DNA of 64,000 bases. Origin: Branchiostoma floridae. Taxonomy: Eukaryota > Chordata > Leptocardii > Amphioxiformes > Branchiostomatidae. Under the pieces are notes generated by a model. It did not search any database, was not told the DNA's origin, and was given only the letters and a program-made list of their open reading frames with translations. Positions 37,868 to 49,559 of this stretch are shown here, in pieces. The DNA lies in NCBI RefSeq assembly GCF_000003815.2, contig NC_049995.1, positions 12,755,436-12,819,435 of the forward strand. Direction: 5' to 3'. The first letter of the stretch is position 1, and the number at the start of each line of letters is the position of its first letter. Made by a program: the position numbers and the translations under genes.

Positions 37868-39040
37868 ATTACTATATGATCATAGAACAAACGTTCATAC
37901 GTCAATAACATTTCACTAGTCTACACCAAGAGGCTTTCGAGTATTAAGGAGGTAGAATATAGCTGACCCCCTCAATAATCGGAAAATACTTTTGTTTGCA
38001 TCACCTTTAAGGTTCTAAAGGATATACAGATACGAAAGTACATATTACCTATACAGAGGTATGTATTATTACACAGATGAAGTCTCAGCACCCCACAATG
38101 GGTAAATGTGATCCTATATTGAAAACCGTGTACATGCATGTGTTCCACCATATCCTTGCACATTTTCCCCCGTTAGTGTCAGTAACATTGCCGGGAGATT
38201 TTCCTTGACCCATTTTTTTGTCATTGTAGGAAGCTGAAATTTGACACGCCTGATGATACACATGTCCATAAGGTGCATTAGAATTGAATTTCCTTTGAAT
38301 TGCTATTGTAGTAACTGGCGTTTTGGCATGAAGTTTCAATGAAGATTACTATGATCATACAATAAATGTTCACACGTCAATAACCTTTTACTAGTCTACA
38401 TGAAGAAGCTCCCGAGCATTAAGGGAGTAGAATAAAGCTGAACCCCCTCAATGATTGGAAAATATACTTTTGTTTGCTTCACATCATAAAAACCTTTAAC
38501 GTTCCAAAGCATATACAGATACGAATGTACATATGACCTACAGACGAATGTATTATCACAAAGATGAAGTGTTAGCATCCCACAATGATAAAGTGTGTAA
38601 ATGTGAACCATATTGAAAACCCCGTGTACATATGCATGTACTCCACCATATCCTTGCACATGTTTTCCCCGTTAGTATCAGTAACATTGCCGAGAGATTT
38701 TCCTTGACCCATTTTTTTTTTCATTGTAGGAAGCTGAAATTTGACACGCCTGATGATACACATGTCCATAAGGTGCATTAGAATTGAATTTCCTTTGACT
38801 TGCTATTGTAGTAACTGGCGTTTGGGCATGAATTTTCAATGAAGATTACTATGATCATGAAATAAATGTTCACACGTCAATAACCTTTCACTAATCATGA
38901 TCAAAGTGTTTGCGAGTATTGAGGAGGAAAAGTCACGCTGGCCTCCTCTCTAATCGGTAAAGACTTTTGTTGGCGTCACACCATATAAACCTTTTAACGT
39001 ATCAAAGGATATAAAGATACGAAGCTGATACAAGTAGCAC
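37868..39040. repeat. About 475-500-bp tandem repeat, 2.3 copies
   Basis: GATTACTATGATCATA..AA recurs at about 37868, 38343 and 38842, and the bodies stay alignable throughout (ACACGTCAATAACC, GGCGTGTCAAATTTCAGCT on minus). Minus-strand frames at 38085-38339 and 38572-38778 are the same repeated sequence and differ by frameshifts. Confidence 0.8.
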
Positions 39041-39124
39041 TGCATGAAAAGTGGTATTAACTTATAATACTAAATGTGAACTAGGTCTGACACCGGTTGC
39101 GTAAGGGGATAACAGTGTAGTATA

Positions 39125-39752
39125 GTGAATAACACGATTCTTCATACGCATGCACAACTTACTTACCTTACTTTACTGCAGAGGATGCAGAACAGAGTGG
39201 GCAAACTTATTCTTGGTGTTCGGTCCAGAACTCCAACTACTGCAGTGTACCATCTCCTTGGGTGGAAAGATGTACAATCTATACACAGTATGCATAAGCT
39301 CCTGGTGGTGTATAAGTCGCTTAACAACATGCTACCAGCCCACATGGGTGAACTTTTTATGACATGCCGCGAAAACGCAGCCAGAGCTACCAGACAATCT
39401 TCAACCCTGAAGTTGATTGCGCCCCGTGTGAGCAGGGAGTGTGTGAGGAGGTCGTTGGCGGTGTCGGGTCCGGCAGTATGGAACGTCATCCCAGAAGATG
39501 TACGGAGTTCTTCCTCCTTGCGAGCCTTCCGACATGGATTGATTTCGAACTGTTAGCTGATGTTGATATTATGAGTTTGAATTTGATACTATGATTGTAC
39601 TTAGTGTAAATAGCTGTATTAATTTTCTATTTGTTCAATTATTTATTTTCTCCCGTGACACCTCCCCTCAACTGGTCCTCTAGGAAGAACGGCCTACATG
39701 TTGGCCGATAGGGCTTACCAGTATAAATAAAGGTGAACTGAACTGAACTGAA
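39125..39752 (+). mobile_element. CR1/L2-like LINE 3' end, 5'-truncated
   Basis: The plus strand reads LQRMQNRVGKLILGVRSRTP, TTAVYHLLGWKDVQ, VSGPAVWNVIPEDVRSSSSL and a stop, the C-terminus after the reverse transcriptase in CR1/L2-type elements. The 3' UTR ends AATAAAGGTGAAC followed by (TGAAC)n, a typical short-repeat tail. Confidence 0.85.
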
Positions 39753-39833
39753 CTTTGGTCGAGCTCCCACTCGAGCAAAGCTTAAAAGTTGCGTCCACTT
39801 TCGTCCATGACTGGATTTCCTTCACACCAGGAA

Positions 39834-39965
39834 GATCCTAAGGTGCCATAAGATAGTATCAAAGCTGGCCAAGGAGTGTAGCCAGCCAAAAGGAGCCAGA
39901 CGGGGACCGGTAGCACACACACACCTAGGCCGGCTTCACTCCTTTGCCAGCTCTTGATAGTATTT
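39834..39965. mobile_element. Diverged TAATCTCC-family MITE
   Basis: GGTGCCATAAGATAGTATCA, AAGCTGGCCAAGGAGTGTAG and CTCCTTTGCCAGCTCTTGAT form the inner stem of the family; the outer termini are lost. Confidence 0.55.
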
Positions 39966-40167
39966 TAGATATTAGTGTCGTCGATTGTTTATACACAACC
40001 AAGTGTTTAATATTCAACCGGCATTCGAAAGTGATAGACGCCCTCCTAAAATCAATTAAACAATTGTTCTGCCAAAAAAGCAATTGATAAAGGAATGGGA
40101 TGTTATTTAGGTATTACAACAGCTGGTTGTGTACAAATAATCCAGTTATCAAGTGCTTTCCTACCCG

Positions 40168-40575
40168 ATGAAACTATTTACGGGCGTTGTCAGTATAGGT
40201 TTCTTACATATATTTATCGCCAGTGGTAAATCTCACAAGTTCTCGGGTGATAAAACAATAAGCACAACTCGAAGCGTAGATGTCAATTATACAGCCTTTC
40301 ATGAATGTGTACCGAAGTTAGGTAAGAGAGATGGAACAAAACATGGACAATTAAGCGGCGACCTGAGGTGTCAACTTGCTTTGCTAAAAATCAGAACACA
40401 CACTTCTTTTTACTTAAAATTCGTAGGGAATCCTTATCAAGCATTTTTACAATATCTTAAAAAGACTTACGGCATGTGGAACTCGGCCAACACATGTCTG
40501 ATCACCGTTCACACTTCTTTTTCTCGCCACTTACCTACTGATTTTCCCAAAGACATGACTGGATGTATGTCCTAG
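40168..40575 (+). CDS. Possible intronless small secreted protein (unidentified)
   Basis: ATG at 40168, 135 codons, stop TAG. The N-terminus MKLFTGVVSIGFLHIFIASG has the shape of a signal peptide, followed by an NYT sequon, ECVPKLGKRDG (a GKR sequence like prohormone amidation/cleavage sites) and four cysteines after the signal peptide. No family is recognised, there is no clear poly(A) signal nearby, and a frame of this length can occur by chance. Spliced extensions were not found. Confidence 0.25.
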   Translation: MKLFTGVVSIGFLHIFIASGKSHKFSGDKTISTTRSVDVNYTAFHECVPKLGKRDGTKHGQLSGDLRCQLALLKIRTHTSFYLKFVGNPYQAFLQYLKKTYGMWNSANTCLITVHTSFSRHLPTDFPKDMTGCMS

Positions 40576-42138
40576 ATAAGTCTGACAAGTACGTCAGTGA
40601 ATCATCGCCTAAGTAACAGAGATAACTACCAGGTAAGTCTGATAAAAACCGTCTTACACATCAAATGCCAGAGGCAGCCATTATCATCAGACTTACACGG
40701 CGTTTATCACCATAGTGAAATCCCACTTTTCGATCACTTTTCGCTTACACTTACCTGAAGGCAGACGCAACTATTTGCATATCTATGGATAGTAGCTCAA
40801 GTTTTTTTTCCAGTCATGTAGCCTCATGATCATTTCTCGAGTAAACCCTGTCATCAAAGTGTATATAGCTCACGGAAGAGAATACGTGTACCAGAAGAAT
40901 ACTTAAAACTTGTCGATAAATCTTCGTTTTGAACTTACCAAAACGAAAGGAAAAAGACTATGAATGCTAAGCTTTCGATCCACTAATGTTTTTTTGCCAT
41001 GTTGGGATATATTTTGATTTTGATTTATTAGGTTTCGATGGAATCTGTATCTCTGTTATATTTTCTGACCTTTACCACCCTCATGGCCTTAATGAAAAGT
41101 GACCTGCAGGCCGACTTGAGCTTCGTATGAATAACTTAAGGTTCAAACAAACAAACGTTTGAATCAATTGAAACTTAAATCATTGACATCAGTATAGCGG
41201 TCAGTATCTACAAACTTAATTGATTTTTTTTTCAACATATTAGAAGATTCATGATGACTGTTGAATTTCACAGTGAGGCCCCCAAAGGATTGCAGTCAGT
41301 GTACAAACTTTGACGTTACAGCATTCACAGCTTATCATATTGCAATGTACATGTGGGGATTAATTAGAAACTTTCCACAGTTAACATGTGGATCATTCGA
41401 CGCATTGTCACACAAGCCCACTGATAATATACCATGTGTGAAACAATGGTAATAACACTGTTCTAATTGCAGGTCGCTAACACACCGTATATACAGAATG
41501 CATATATATATTGTGTATGAATTTTTCATAATCTCTTTGTAAACGGTCAGACGGCGGAGAACTCTCACAGGTCTTTTACGGTCCACTGTTCTGAACAATA
41601 GACACGAATATCACATTAGGAGATAAGTGGCCGGGGAATAACCGACACCTTTATGGCTGTCTCACTTAAAGGGCAAATCATTGAATAGTTCATGAAGAAC
41701 GGAGTTGAATTTTTGATGATTCAACTTCAATGAACCTTCTTTTTACGTTGCTGTGGATCCAATTACAAACATATCAAGTTGTTTGAGTAGCGTTTGTATT
41801 GAGTATCTCATTACTTGGATGAGCATCAAGACAAGATCAAACCAGGGAGGTTAAAAAAGAACACTTGATTAAAGAACTGTGAACGATGACAGCAGTAAAT
41901 TGATTTTTATATCAGAACTATTACTAGCGTCATTCCAAAGTAGTTAATACAATAGAAATACATGTCTTCTTGCTAAAACTTATATCTTTGCACAATGATC
42001 TTCGTCCAAATATTTTGCAAATGAATTGACATTAAATACGTCTCGTCAAACCTTTTAGTACCCAGTGTATAAATAAGATAGGAGCAAGGGGCAGCTCGTT
42101 GGCCTAAGCACTTAGTCAGTCAGTCTGCTCAGTCATAA
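40576..42138. other. Gene-free stretch
   Basis: AT-rich with no supported gene or repeat. Confidence 0.5.
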
Positions 42139-42148
42139 ATTGTACGTA

Positions 42149-42422
42149 CAATGGCCTAGTGGGTAGAGTATTCACCTTGCATTCGGTAGGTCGTAAGTTC
42201 GATCCCCGGCCGAGTCACACCAAAGACTTTAAAAATCATACATGCTGCTTTCTCTGCTTAGCACTCAGCATTCGGGAAAGAGTATGGAAGTTGAACACAC
42301 ACCACTGCCAGTGGACTAGCCCCCTGCTGTAGTGATTGCGTTGTGTGGCCCAAGGGCTACTGAAACGGAGATGGGCGCCGCACTATGCGCCATCAGGCGC
42401 GGAAAGGACTTTAACTTTAACT
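42149..42422 (+). mobile_element. tRNA-derived SINE with target duplication
   Basis: The head GGCCTAGTGGGTAGAGTATT (A box) and GTAAGTTCGATCCCCGG (B box) are followed by a body TGCTTTCTCTGCTTAGCACT and a (CTTTAA)n-like tail. Flanks are ATTGTACGTA (42139-42148) and ATTGCACGTA (42423-42432). Confidence 0.85.
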
Positions 42423-42432
42423 ATTGCACGTA

Positions 42433-43740
42433 ACCTCTATGACCTAGGGTTAGCTGAATAAGTTCCTTTTCACAACACATTTAAAACTGAGCTACCTCCA
42501 GTGTTGAGAGAACCCCACCGCTGACACCATTGTGACATACATAGTCATAGGTTACTTTACCACCACGTGACCAATACGCCATGCACGCATAAGCATTGAC
42601 AGCATAAAAGTTGTTGATTTTTCCAATCCATTAAACATGTCATGCTGTCGTAATTTTGCATTCCTCCAAGAGCTTTCTGATGATAACATAAGACTCCATA
42701 ATACAATATATAATTTACGTAACAATTATATAATCAAAGGGAAACCAGCCATTTCATCACATCTCTTATAGAACATTATGCCGTGCACGACAAGACAGAA
42801 TTTAAAACACACTATAATTCAACAACTACATTAACTTTTCTACCGTACCTTTTATGTTTCTACGTCGAGCTCCCAGGCCTAATACATTTCTTTCTCTCAA
42901 GCATTTGTCTGGCTCTTACAGAAAAGAAAATTCTATTTGCAGGACGTTATCACTCAAAATAGCATCAAAGGTATAACCTTGCTTTCTCAGACCAATCATA
43001 GCATTTCTGCTACCTGAACCATACTTATCTAGCACTGAGCAGAGGTGGTATCACAGCCGGAGAGGTACAGGTAAGGCGTGATTATTGGCATTGTGCATTG
43101 AGTGCTTGTTGCAAACTTTTCCTCATACCCCGCCTGGAGGACGTGAAATACCGTCCACCATGGCAATTTTTGTGAGCGCTTCCGGGGGCACAGATCAGAA
43201 GGAAAGAAAATCGTATGCAGGTCTCAAAATACGGATCATAGACCAAGGAAAGAGTATACAGGTATTAGAATATTAATCAGTGACAAAGGAAATAGTATGC
43301 TAGTGTCAAAATGTTAATCAGTGACCAAGGAAAGAGTATAGAAGTGTCAAGATGCTAATCACTGACATTAAACTGATTAAAATGATATATGAGCTGTCTT
43401 ATTCCTTGTGTACGGGCATTCAGTTGCATAATCAGTCTTGTATAGCCAACGCCATAATATTTTATTGTTTGTTTGTTTGTTTGTTTGTTTGTATTAACTG
43501 GCTCGCATTTGGCCGGTTGACACACAACAGCACATTGTAAGATCAGAAGAACCATTGTCAAAGTAAAAGTACAAGTAATTTCTCTAGGCCATGAGTTGAA
43601 ACAGCCTTTTCAAATTACTCTGTCTGTGTGCTCTGTGATATTCACAGAGCACAAGAATACAAGAATGTGCCCTTGCGGAAATGCATTAATTTTGTTGCAA
43701 AACAAGTTTTTGTCATACTTGAGTTATCGTGCACCATCAT
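42433..43740. other. Gene-free stretch
   Basis: Contains a (GTTT)n microsatellite at about 43466-43491 and a short CAAGGAAAGAGTAT repeat at 43244-43341. No gene is supported. Confidence 0.5.
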
Positions 43741-43746
43741 TGTACG

Positions 43747-44083
43747 GCGTCGGAGTCTGTCAGTCAGAAGCAATTTCTTCTATTGCCACCAGGTTCCAGG
43801 TCACCCTTTGTATCAGTAACCTTTGTACAAATCTATATATGGCAGCTTTGCCTGTTCTCTTCCTTGAAGCCTGTGTACATGTAAATCTGTTTATGCCATA
43901 CCTGGGCAGCGATAACGGAGTCTGTCAGCCAGAAGCTATTTCTTCAATTGCCACAGGTTCCAGGTCACCCTTTGTGTCCTTCAGTATCAGTAGCCTTTGT
44001 GCAGATCTATATATAGAAGCTTTGCCTGTTCTCTTCCTGGAAGCCTCTGTAAATCTGTTTATGCCATACCTGGGCAGCGATAA
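43747..44083. repeat. About 170-bp tandem duplication
   Basis: GGAGTCTGTCAGTCAGAAGC at 43751 and GGAGTCTGTCAGCCAGAAGC at 43917 begin two copies that both run to ATGCCATACCTGGGCAGCGA. The plus frame stays open through both, but shows no recognisable family. Confidence 0.8.
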
Positions 44084-44569
44084 CGTTCCATACGGGTGTT
44101 CCGGACCGGGTGATAATTTTCCGTATCACACAGGCTAAAATGCCTGTTGTCGTACACAGGCTTCCATCGATTGCATATAACGCACTCCACTGCAAGCATT
44201 TGAATTTCTCTTGTTCGAATTTTGGTCGAACTCTTAAAGAATAAAAAGTTGTACGTTGAAACAATGTGTGAATTCCATCCTTTTTATGAGTAGGCAATTA
44301 AATCAGTGTTTCCGACCTGGGTATGACATGAAGACCGGAGGGCGATCCGACCCGGGGTCCGGCTGATACCTCGGGTGATATGGAATACACCATACATAAA
44401 AACCTTCCTTTTCCTATGGCATAGAAATATGTTCTACTTCACCGTTAATCGTAGCCAGTACGCACTAATCTAACGCTAAGCTTTGTCGATTACTTTTTCG
44501 TGAAGCATATAAATTTTATAATTGGTTGCTTCAATTTCACCGTATTAGCTATCCAAAATTCACCGTTAA

Positions 44570-44902
44570 GCTAAGAGCACAACCCGCCGTACGTGCAAAT
44601 ACGTGCTGTCTACGTATCAAAACGTGGGCAGTCTTTTGGGATCCGTAAGTGGTAAGTACCTTCTCCGTACGAACTTGTAGGGAATCCGACGGATTTTGGA
44701 GCACGCAGACACGCCGTAGAACTTTACGTGCAGGTAAAACTTTGTGTGCCATCGCGCTGCGGATTCACCCCCGTACGTACCAGTACGGGCGACGCGCCTA
44801 CCATGTACAGCCTGAACGTTTTCAGAAATACGTGGCGGACGTACGTGGCCTCTAAAAACGTACGGACAAATTGCACGCATGGCGGGTTGTGCCCTTAGCT
44901 AG
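44570..44902. mobile_element. TTAA-site MITE with CACAACCCGCC ends
   Basis: The left arm AGCTAAGAGCACAACCCGCC then GTACGTGCAA is the inverse of the right arm TTGCACGCAT then GGCGGGTTGTGCCCTTAGCT. TTAA is present at 44566-44569 and 44903-44906. The interior is unusually rich in CGTAC/GTACG palindromes. Confidence 0.75.
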
Positions 44903-45058
44903 TTAAGCGCATCACGTAGTCAAACGTCAGATTGCCCAACTGAACAGAAGCCACCGCAAATCGTCAGTTCGTGACGTCGTTGACAAATTAGTTTTCAATT
45001 CGAGGTATCGAGTCTAGTGCAGTGCGAGTAGAAATGTGTACTAATGTACCGGTAACCG

Positions 45059-45300
45059 TTAAGGTGGTATCTCACTGCATTTGGGGCACTGGTGCGGCAC
45101 TGCATGGTTCGAAAGATTACTCAACAAAAGTCAGAGATAAAGAACGAATTTTCTCACGTTTTGTGTATTTTGTTGTCTTTTATGTCATACGTTAACGTAT
45201 CGCTCAATATCTAAATTGGCGAAAAAGCACAACAATGCCGAAGTGAACAAACCCCGCAGTGCCGCACCAGTGCCCCAAGTGTAGTGAGATACCACCTTTA
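45059..45300. mobile_element. GGTGGTATCTCAC-family MITE
   Basis: TTAAGGTGGTATCTCACTGC then TTGGGGCACTGGTGCGGCAC on the left is the inverse of GTGCCGCACCAGTGCCCCAA then GTGAGATACCACCTTTA on the right. A near-complete copy of the family found in the sulfotransferase introns. Confidence 0.85.
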
Positions 45301-46257
45301 CTGGTCTTCCTGAATTTTCCAGTTAACTTTGCCCACAATGCTAAGTACTAAATTTGCCATAATACCAAGCCTGGTCTCCCTCATGCAGACCCTTAACGTA
45401 GTAATCTTTATTGCATTCATGTTCATTTTATCTATGATGTTTTTATTAACACAGAGGATGTGATATTAAACTAATCTCTACCTAGATTCCCGACATATTA
45501 GTTTGGTTCTATGCGTTCTTTAGATCTGCATAACAGGAAACCAACTGAACTGATGGTTTATGTGTCAGGCACCAAACACGGAAAAGGCAATTAACTGGTT
45601 GATTGATTTATTGATTTAATTGAAACCCATAGCCAGGATAAAACCAAACCCAGAATTCTATCAAAGCACATGTTGATAGGCATTATGAGCTCAAAGTTTC
45701 GTGTGCGACATAAATTGTATCGCCACGATATTGTTTTTGATTACATCATGTCATAATACTTTCCATAGCTGAGTTGTATTTTGATTGCCAAATACTGTAT
45801 CCATCCATGTTTTGTTAAAAACGTCAAACCGACTTTTGTGCATTTCAGAACAGGCTAAATAAGGCTATAGAAATAGGTAACAATCTCTGTAACTTCATGA
45901 ACACAACTTGATGATAATTGCTTCTTATGCATTATTATGCTTGTATTATTATACTGTCTGTACACTTAGATGTGAATGTTAATAAAGGTTTAAAAGAATA
46001 GCTGCATTGGATGAAAGAAAAGGAGAAACCCATAAAATAACGTTCGTCATCCCGTCCTAAGAAATGTTGCACATGACGTTGTTGATTATAATGGAACAAT
46101 TTCAACAATAATTTGTGTGTGACATGAATGTTTTCATCACAATATCATGTTTTTTCACCATGTCATCATGCTTTCCATAGCTGCTTTGGTTGAATAAAAT
46201 GGAGAAAACCAAAAGTAAACCATGTTAAGAAACCGTCTTCCCGTCTTAAGAAAAATC
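45301..46257. other. Gene-free stretch
   Basis: No gene. CTCATGCAGACCCTT at 45380 resembles the right end of the GAGGGTCTGCATG MITE family. Confidence 0.45.
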
Positions 46258-46952
46258 ACACATGACGTTATTGATTGTAACCATTTTATCCTGCCCCCCC
46301 TCAGCGGACCGCCGCCTCTACCACGGGTCTTGATTAGATTCGTGACAGATGATGAAACGCACAGCGCGACCGCTGTGAACTTTCCGGTTATTTTTTTACA
46401 TCATGCCATCATGATTTCCATAGCTGCTTTGGTTGAAGTGAAGAAACCCATAAGAAAAACGACTGGAGAAAAATCACCAACGACGTTGTCGAATGTAAGC
46501 ATTATTTTCCTGGCCAGTCTCGGCGTACCGCCGCCTCTACCACGGGTCTTGATTAAGGTGGTATCTCACCGCACTTGGGGCACCGATGCGGCACTGCAGG
46601 GTTCGGAAGATTACTTAACGAATTTCAGAGATAAAGAATGAATTTTCTTACGTTCTGTGTATTTTGTTGTCTTCTAAGTCATACTTTTACGTATTGCGAA
46701 ATATCTTAATCTTAATTTAAAAGATGGTAGAAAATAACGGTGACGCAGTGAACGAACCCCGCAGGGACGCAAGCTTGACACAAGTGCAGTGAGAGTGCAC
46801 CTTAAGGAAAGAAGAAATATCACACACTCGGTTGTAACCATTTTTTTCCTGACCCGTCTCGGTGTATCACCGCCTTTCCTGTCCCCTAGTCTTGATTAGA
46901 TCCATGACATATGATGAAACGTACAGCGCGACCGCTGTCAACTTTCCGGCTT
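46258..46952. repeat. Direct repeats of about 140 bp, split by a MITE
   Basis: CACGGGTCTTGATTAGATTC at 46321, CACGGGTCTTGATTAAGG at 46542 and CTAGTCTTGATTAGATCC at 46886 end similar blocks (CCGCCTCTACC and a TTTTCCTG run before them; ACAGCGCGACCGCTGT after the first and third). The middle copy is interrupted by the MITE at 46553. Confidence 0.6.
46553..46805. mobile_element. GGTGGTATCTCAC-family MITE at TTAA
   Basis: TTAAGGTGGTATCTCACCGC then TTGGGGCACCGATGCGGCAC on the left; AAGTGCAGTGAGAGTGCACC and TTAA on the right. TTAA at both borders (46553-46556, 46802-46805). Confidence 0.8.
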
Positions 46953-47335
46953 CCCACCGCGCACAGTCATGCGCACACGGCCTCCTTTTAGTCATCTCGT
47001 TGTCCCGGGTAACGGGGCTGGCAACAGTCTTGCGTCACTTCAGCTGACGTTTTATCTTCTACCGCAATGCGAACGGTCATCCGCCGCCATCGCTTCTTCC
47101 TCTCCCCGCCTTGTACGCGTAAGCATCCCGACTGAGAAAGCTGACTCTTCACACAGTGCTGCCATGCTGTCTACACCGATGGTTTCACCGTACTGAGGCT
47201 ATCTATCGGAGTGGAAAGACAAGGCAAGCGGAGGAAGAGCGTCCTTACACCGAAGAAAGTTCCCGCAAGCCGCCTGGTCGTCGGGCTGGCATGGGATTCA
47301 CCTATGTGCACGTACGTGGTGTCGTGACGGTGAGT
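46940..47335 (+). promoter_or_regulatory. GC-rich, promoter-like segment
   Basis: A local rise in CpG with CAGTCATGCGCACACGG (NRF1-like TGCGCA), CCGCCGCCATCGC (YY1-like GCCATC) and a donor-like GTCGTGACG|GTGAGTAA at 47330. It could be the promoter and first exon of a plus-strand gene or ncRNA, but no downstream exon was found. Confidence 0.25.
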
Positions 47336-47690
47336 AATCCTGTCTCGTTATTTCCGTCTAACGATAGCTCACCTTTATCCGGGGGTGGGGGTGACTTATA
47401 TCCGTTGGTTAAAAAGAAAACAAAGATGCTAAGTCAACGGTTGATGGTTTCAAATTGCAATATTTGTTTCAAATCAGTTTGAAGCCACCGTCAGTCGACT
47501 TGACGGTAAATAGTCCTGTCTCGTTATTTCCGTCTAGCGATAGTTCACCTTTATCCGCGGGGTAACCTATATCCGTTGTTATGAAAAACAAGGTATCTAC
47601 TGAGGGATGTTATGTCAACGTTTGGTGGTTTCAAATTGCAATATTTGTTTCAAATCAGTTTGAAGCCACCGTCCGCCGACTTGACATTAC
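47332..47690. repeat. About 178-bp dimeric repeat
   Basis: CCTGTCTCGTTATTTCCGTC at 47339 and 47515, and TTTGAAGCCACCGTC at 47478 and 47660, mark two copies. Confidence 0.8.
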
Positions 47691-47964
47691 AATTATTACC
47701 CCGTTTCTAAAAACAACGGATATAGGTTACCCCACGGATTACCAAGGTTACCAAAGCTGGATAAAGTGGCCGATTGAATGTGATAGCTTTATGTTACTGA
47801 CCTCACAGATATCATTGCGTGGGTGCCAAGTGATTATGAGGCTGTGAAATACAATATAAGTTCAACAATGAGGTTCTGCCTGGATGGTCATACTGTCGTG
47901 ATCGCGCATTACTATTTTATGAGGGTGTTGAGTGGCGTTTGTGTCTGTATGGCGCTTGTATAGT

Positions 47965-48168
47965 GAGGGTCTGCATGGGGGGGGGGGGGGTGACAACGAT
48001 TTACGCTGAATTCAGAAGAACTCCCTACGTATTACGCTGAATCAAGGAAGGCAATTACGCTAAATTTCGTCACCTCACTACGATTTACGTTGATAAGATG
48101 GCTTTCCCTACGAATTACGGGGGAAAATAAGCTGCCAACGCCTTACGGATAAGAGCATGCAGACCCTC
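47965..48168. mobile_element. MITE with GAGGGTCTGCATG inverted ends
   Basis: GAGGGTCTGCATG at 47965-47977 and its exact inverse at 48156-48168, flanked by TATAGT on both sides. The interior has a poly-G run and several (C/A)GATTTACGCTGA-like subrepeats. Confidence 0.8.
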
Positions 48169-48439
48169 TATAGTGTCTGGCTCCGACACAGAATATTCAA
48201 TGATACATCATGCGCTGTTACATGACAACACAGCGAGCGCAAGCATATCCAAGTGATTTTTCACAACACCGATTTCAAAGTAACGAAGATGAAAACACAA
48301 CACTTCTTACCCTAGAGCGATATTACACTTTACTGTGCCGAAACAAAAACGTTACATTCAACGTGACGCACAAACATAATCGGATATTCTCTGTGACACT
48401 CATTCAACGGTGGTATAGCAATATAGGATATTGCGTACT

Positions 48440-49345
48440 ATAAGATGTCACTACACTACACTTCAATACACCATACTACGCCAAACTACACTACACTTCG
48501 CTGTGTAAAAAATACATCACTTCACAACATGACACACAAGCATTACCGAATATTCTTTGTGACGATTATTCAACAAACGTATTCTACAGTGGCCCAACAA
48601 TGCAAACACAGCATATCATGGCTTCACTTCACTACACTACACTACACATCATGCCATTACGTTAAGCTACACTACATTTCACCGTGCCCCAAACCCTATC
48701 GCTTCATACCAGCTTGACTCCGTCTCGCCACCACTCCGCCTACATGCCCAGAGTAACAACACGGCACTACACGACACGACACAACACAACACAGCACAAC
48801 ACAACACAACACAACACAACACAACACTACACTACACTACACAACACTACACAACACAACACAGTACTACACAACACAACACAACACTACACAACACTAC
48901 ACAACACTACACAACACTACACAACACAACACAACACAACACTACACTACACAACACAACACAGCACTACACAGCACAGCACAACACAGCACAGCATAGC
49001 ACAACACAACACAGCACAGCACAGCACAGCACAACACAACACAACACTACACTACACAACACAACATAACACACCACACCACACCACAGAACAGCACCAC
49101 ACCACAAATCACAACACAACACAACACAACCCAACACAACACAACACAGCACGGCACAGTACAACACAACACAACACATCACACTACACAGCACAGCACA
49201 ACACAACACAGCACAGCATAACACAGCACAGCACAACACAACACAGCATAGCACAGCACAACACAACACAGCACAGCACGGCACAACACAACACAACACA
49301 ATACAACACAACACAGCACACTACACAACATCACACTACACATCA
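48440..49345. repeat. (ACAAC)n/(ACTAC)n pentamer satellite
   Basis: About 570 bases (48770-49340) of near-pure CACAACACAAC-type repeat with ACTAC and GCACA variants, preceded by more diverged repeats from 48440. The phrase TTTCACCGTGCCCCAAACCC brackets it on both sides (48676 and 49376), so the array sits inside a duplicated segment. Confidence 0.95.
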
Positions 49346-49559
49346 GGCCAGCACGTATACAGTAATCTACTCTGCATTTCACCGTGCCCCAAACCCTATC
49401 TCTTCACACCAGCTTGACATCGTCTCCCCACCACTCCGCCTACATACCCAGCGTAACCCAGCACGGCAAAGCTCTCAACACAACACGGTGCATTCATCCA
49501 TTAGCAAGCTAATGTCCGACAAGAGGAGTCCATTATGTCCGGTGTCTCTCATCCATCAT

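Noticed and set aside
38085-38778. Paired minus-strand peptides (GQGKSPGNVTDTNG..) that look like paralogous proteins
   Set aside because: They are the two copies of the 480-bp tandem repeat and differ by frameshifts, so protein-level conservation is not shown.
42149-42220. tRNA gene
   Set aside because: A and B boxes are present, but cloverleaf pairing is not maintained and a SINE body and tail follow with target duplications; it is a SINE head.
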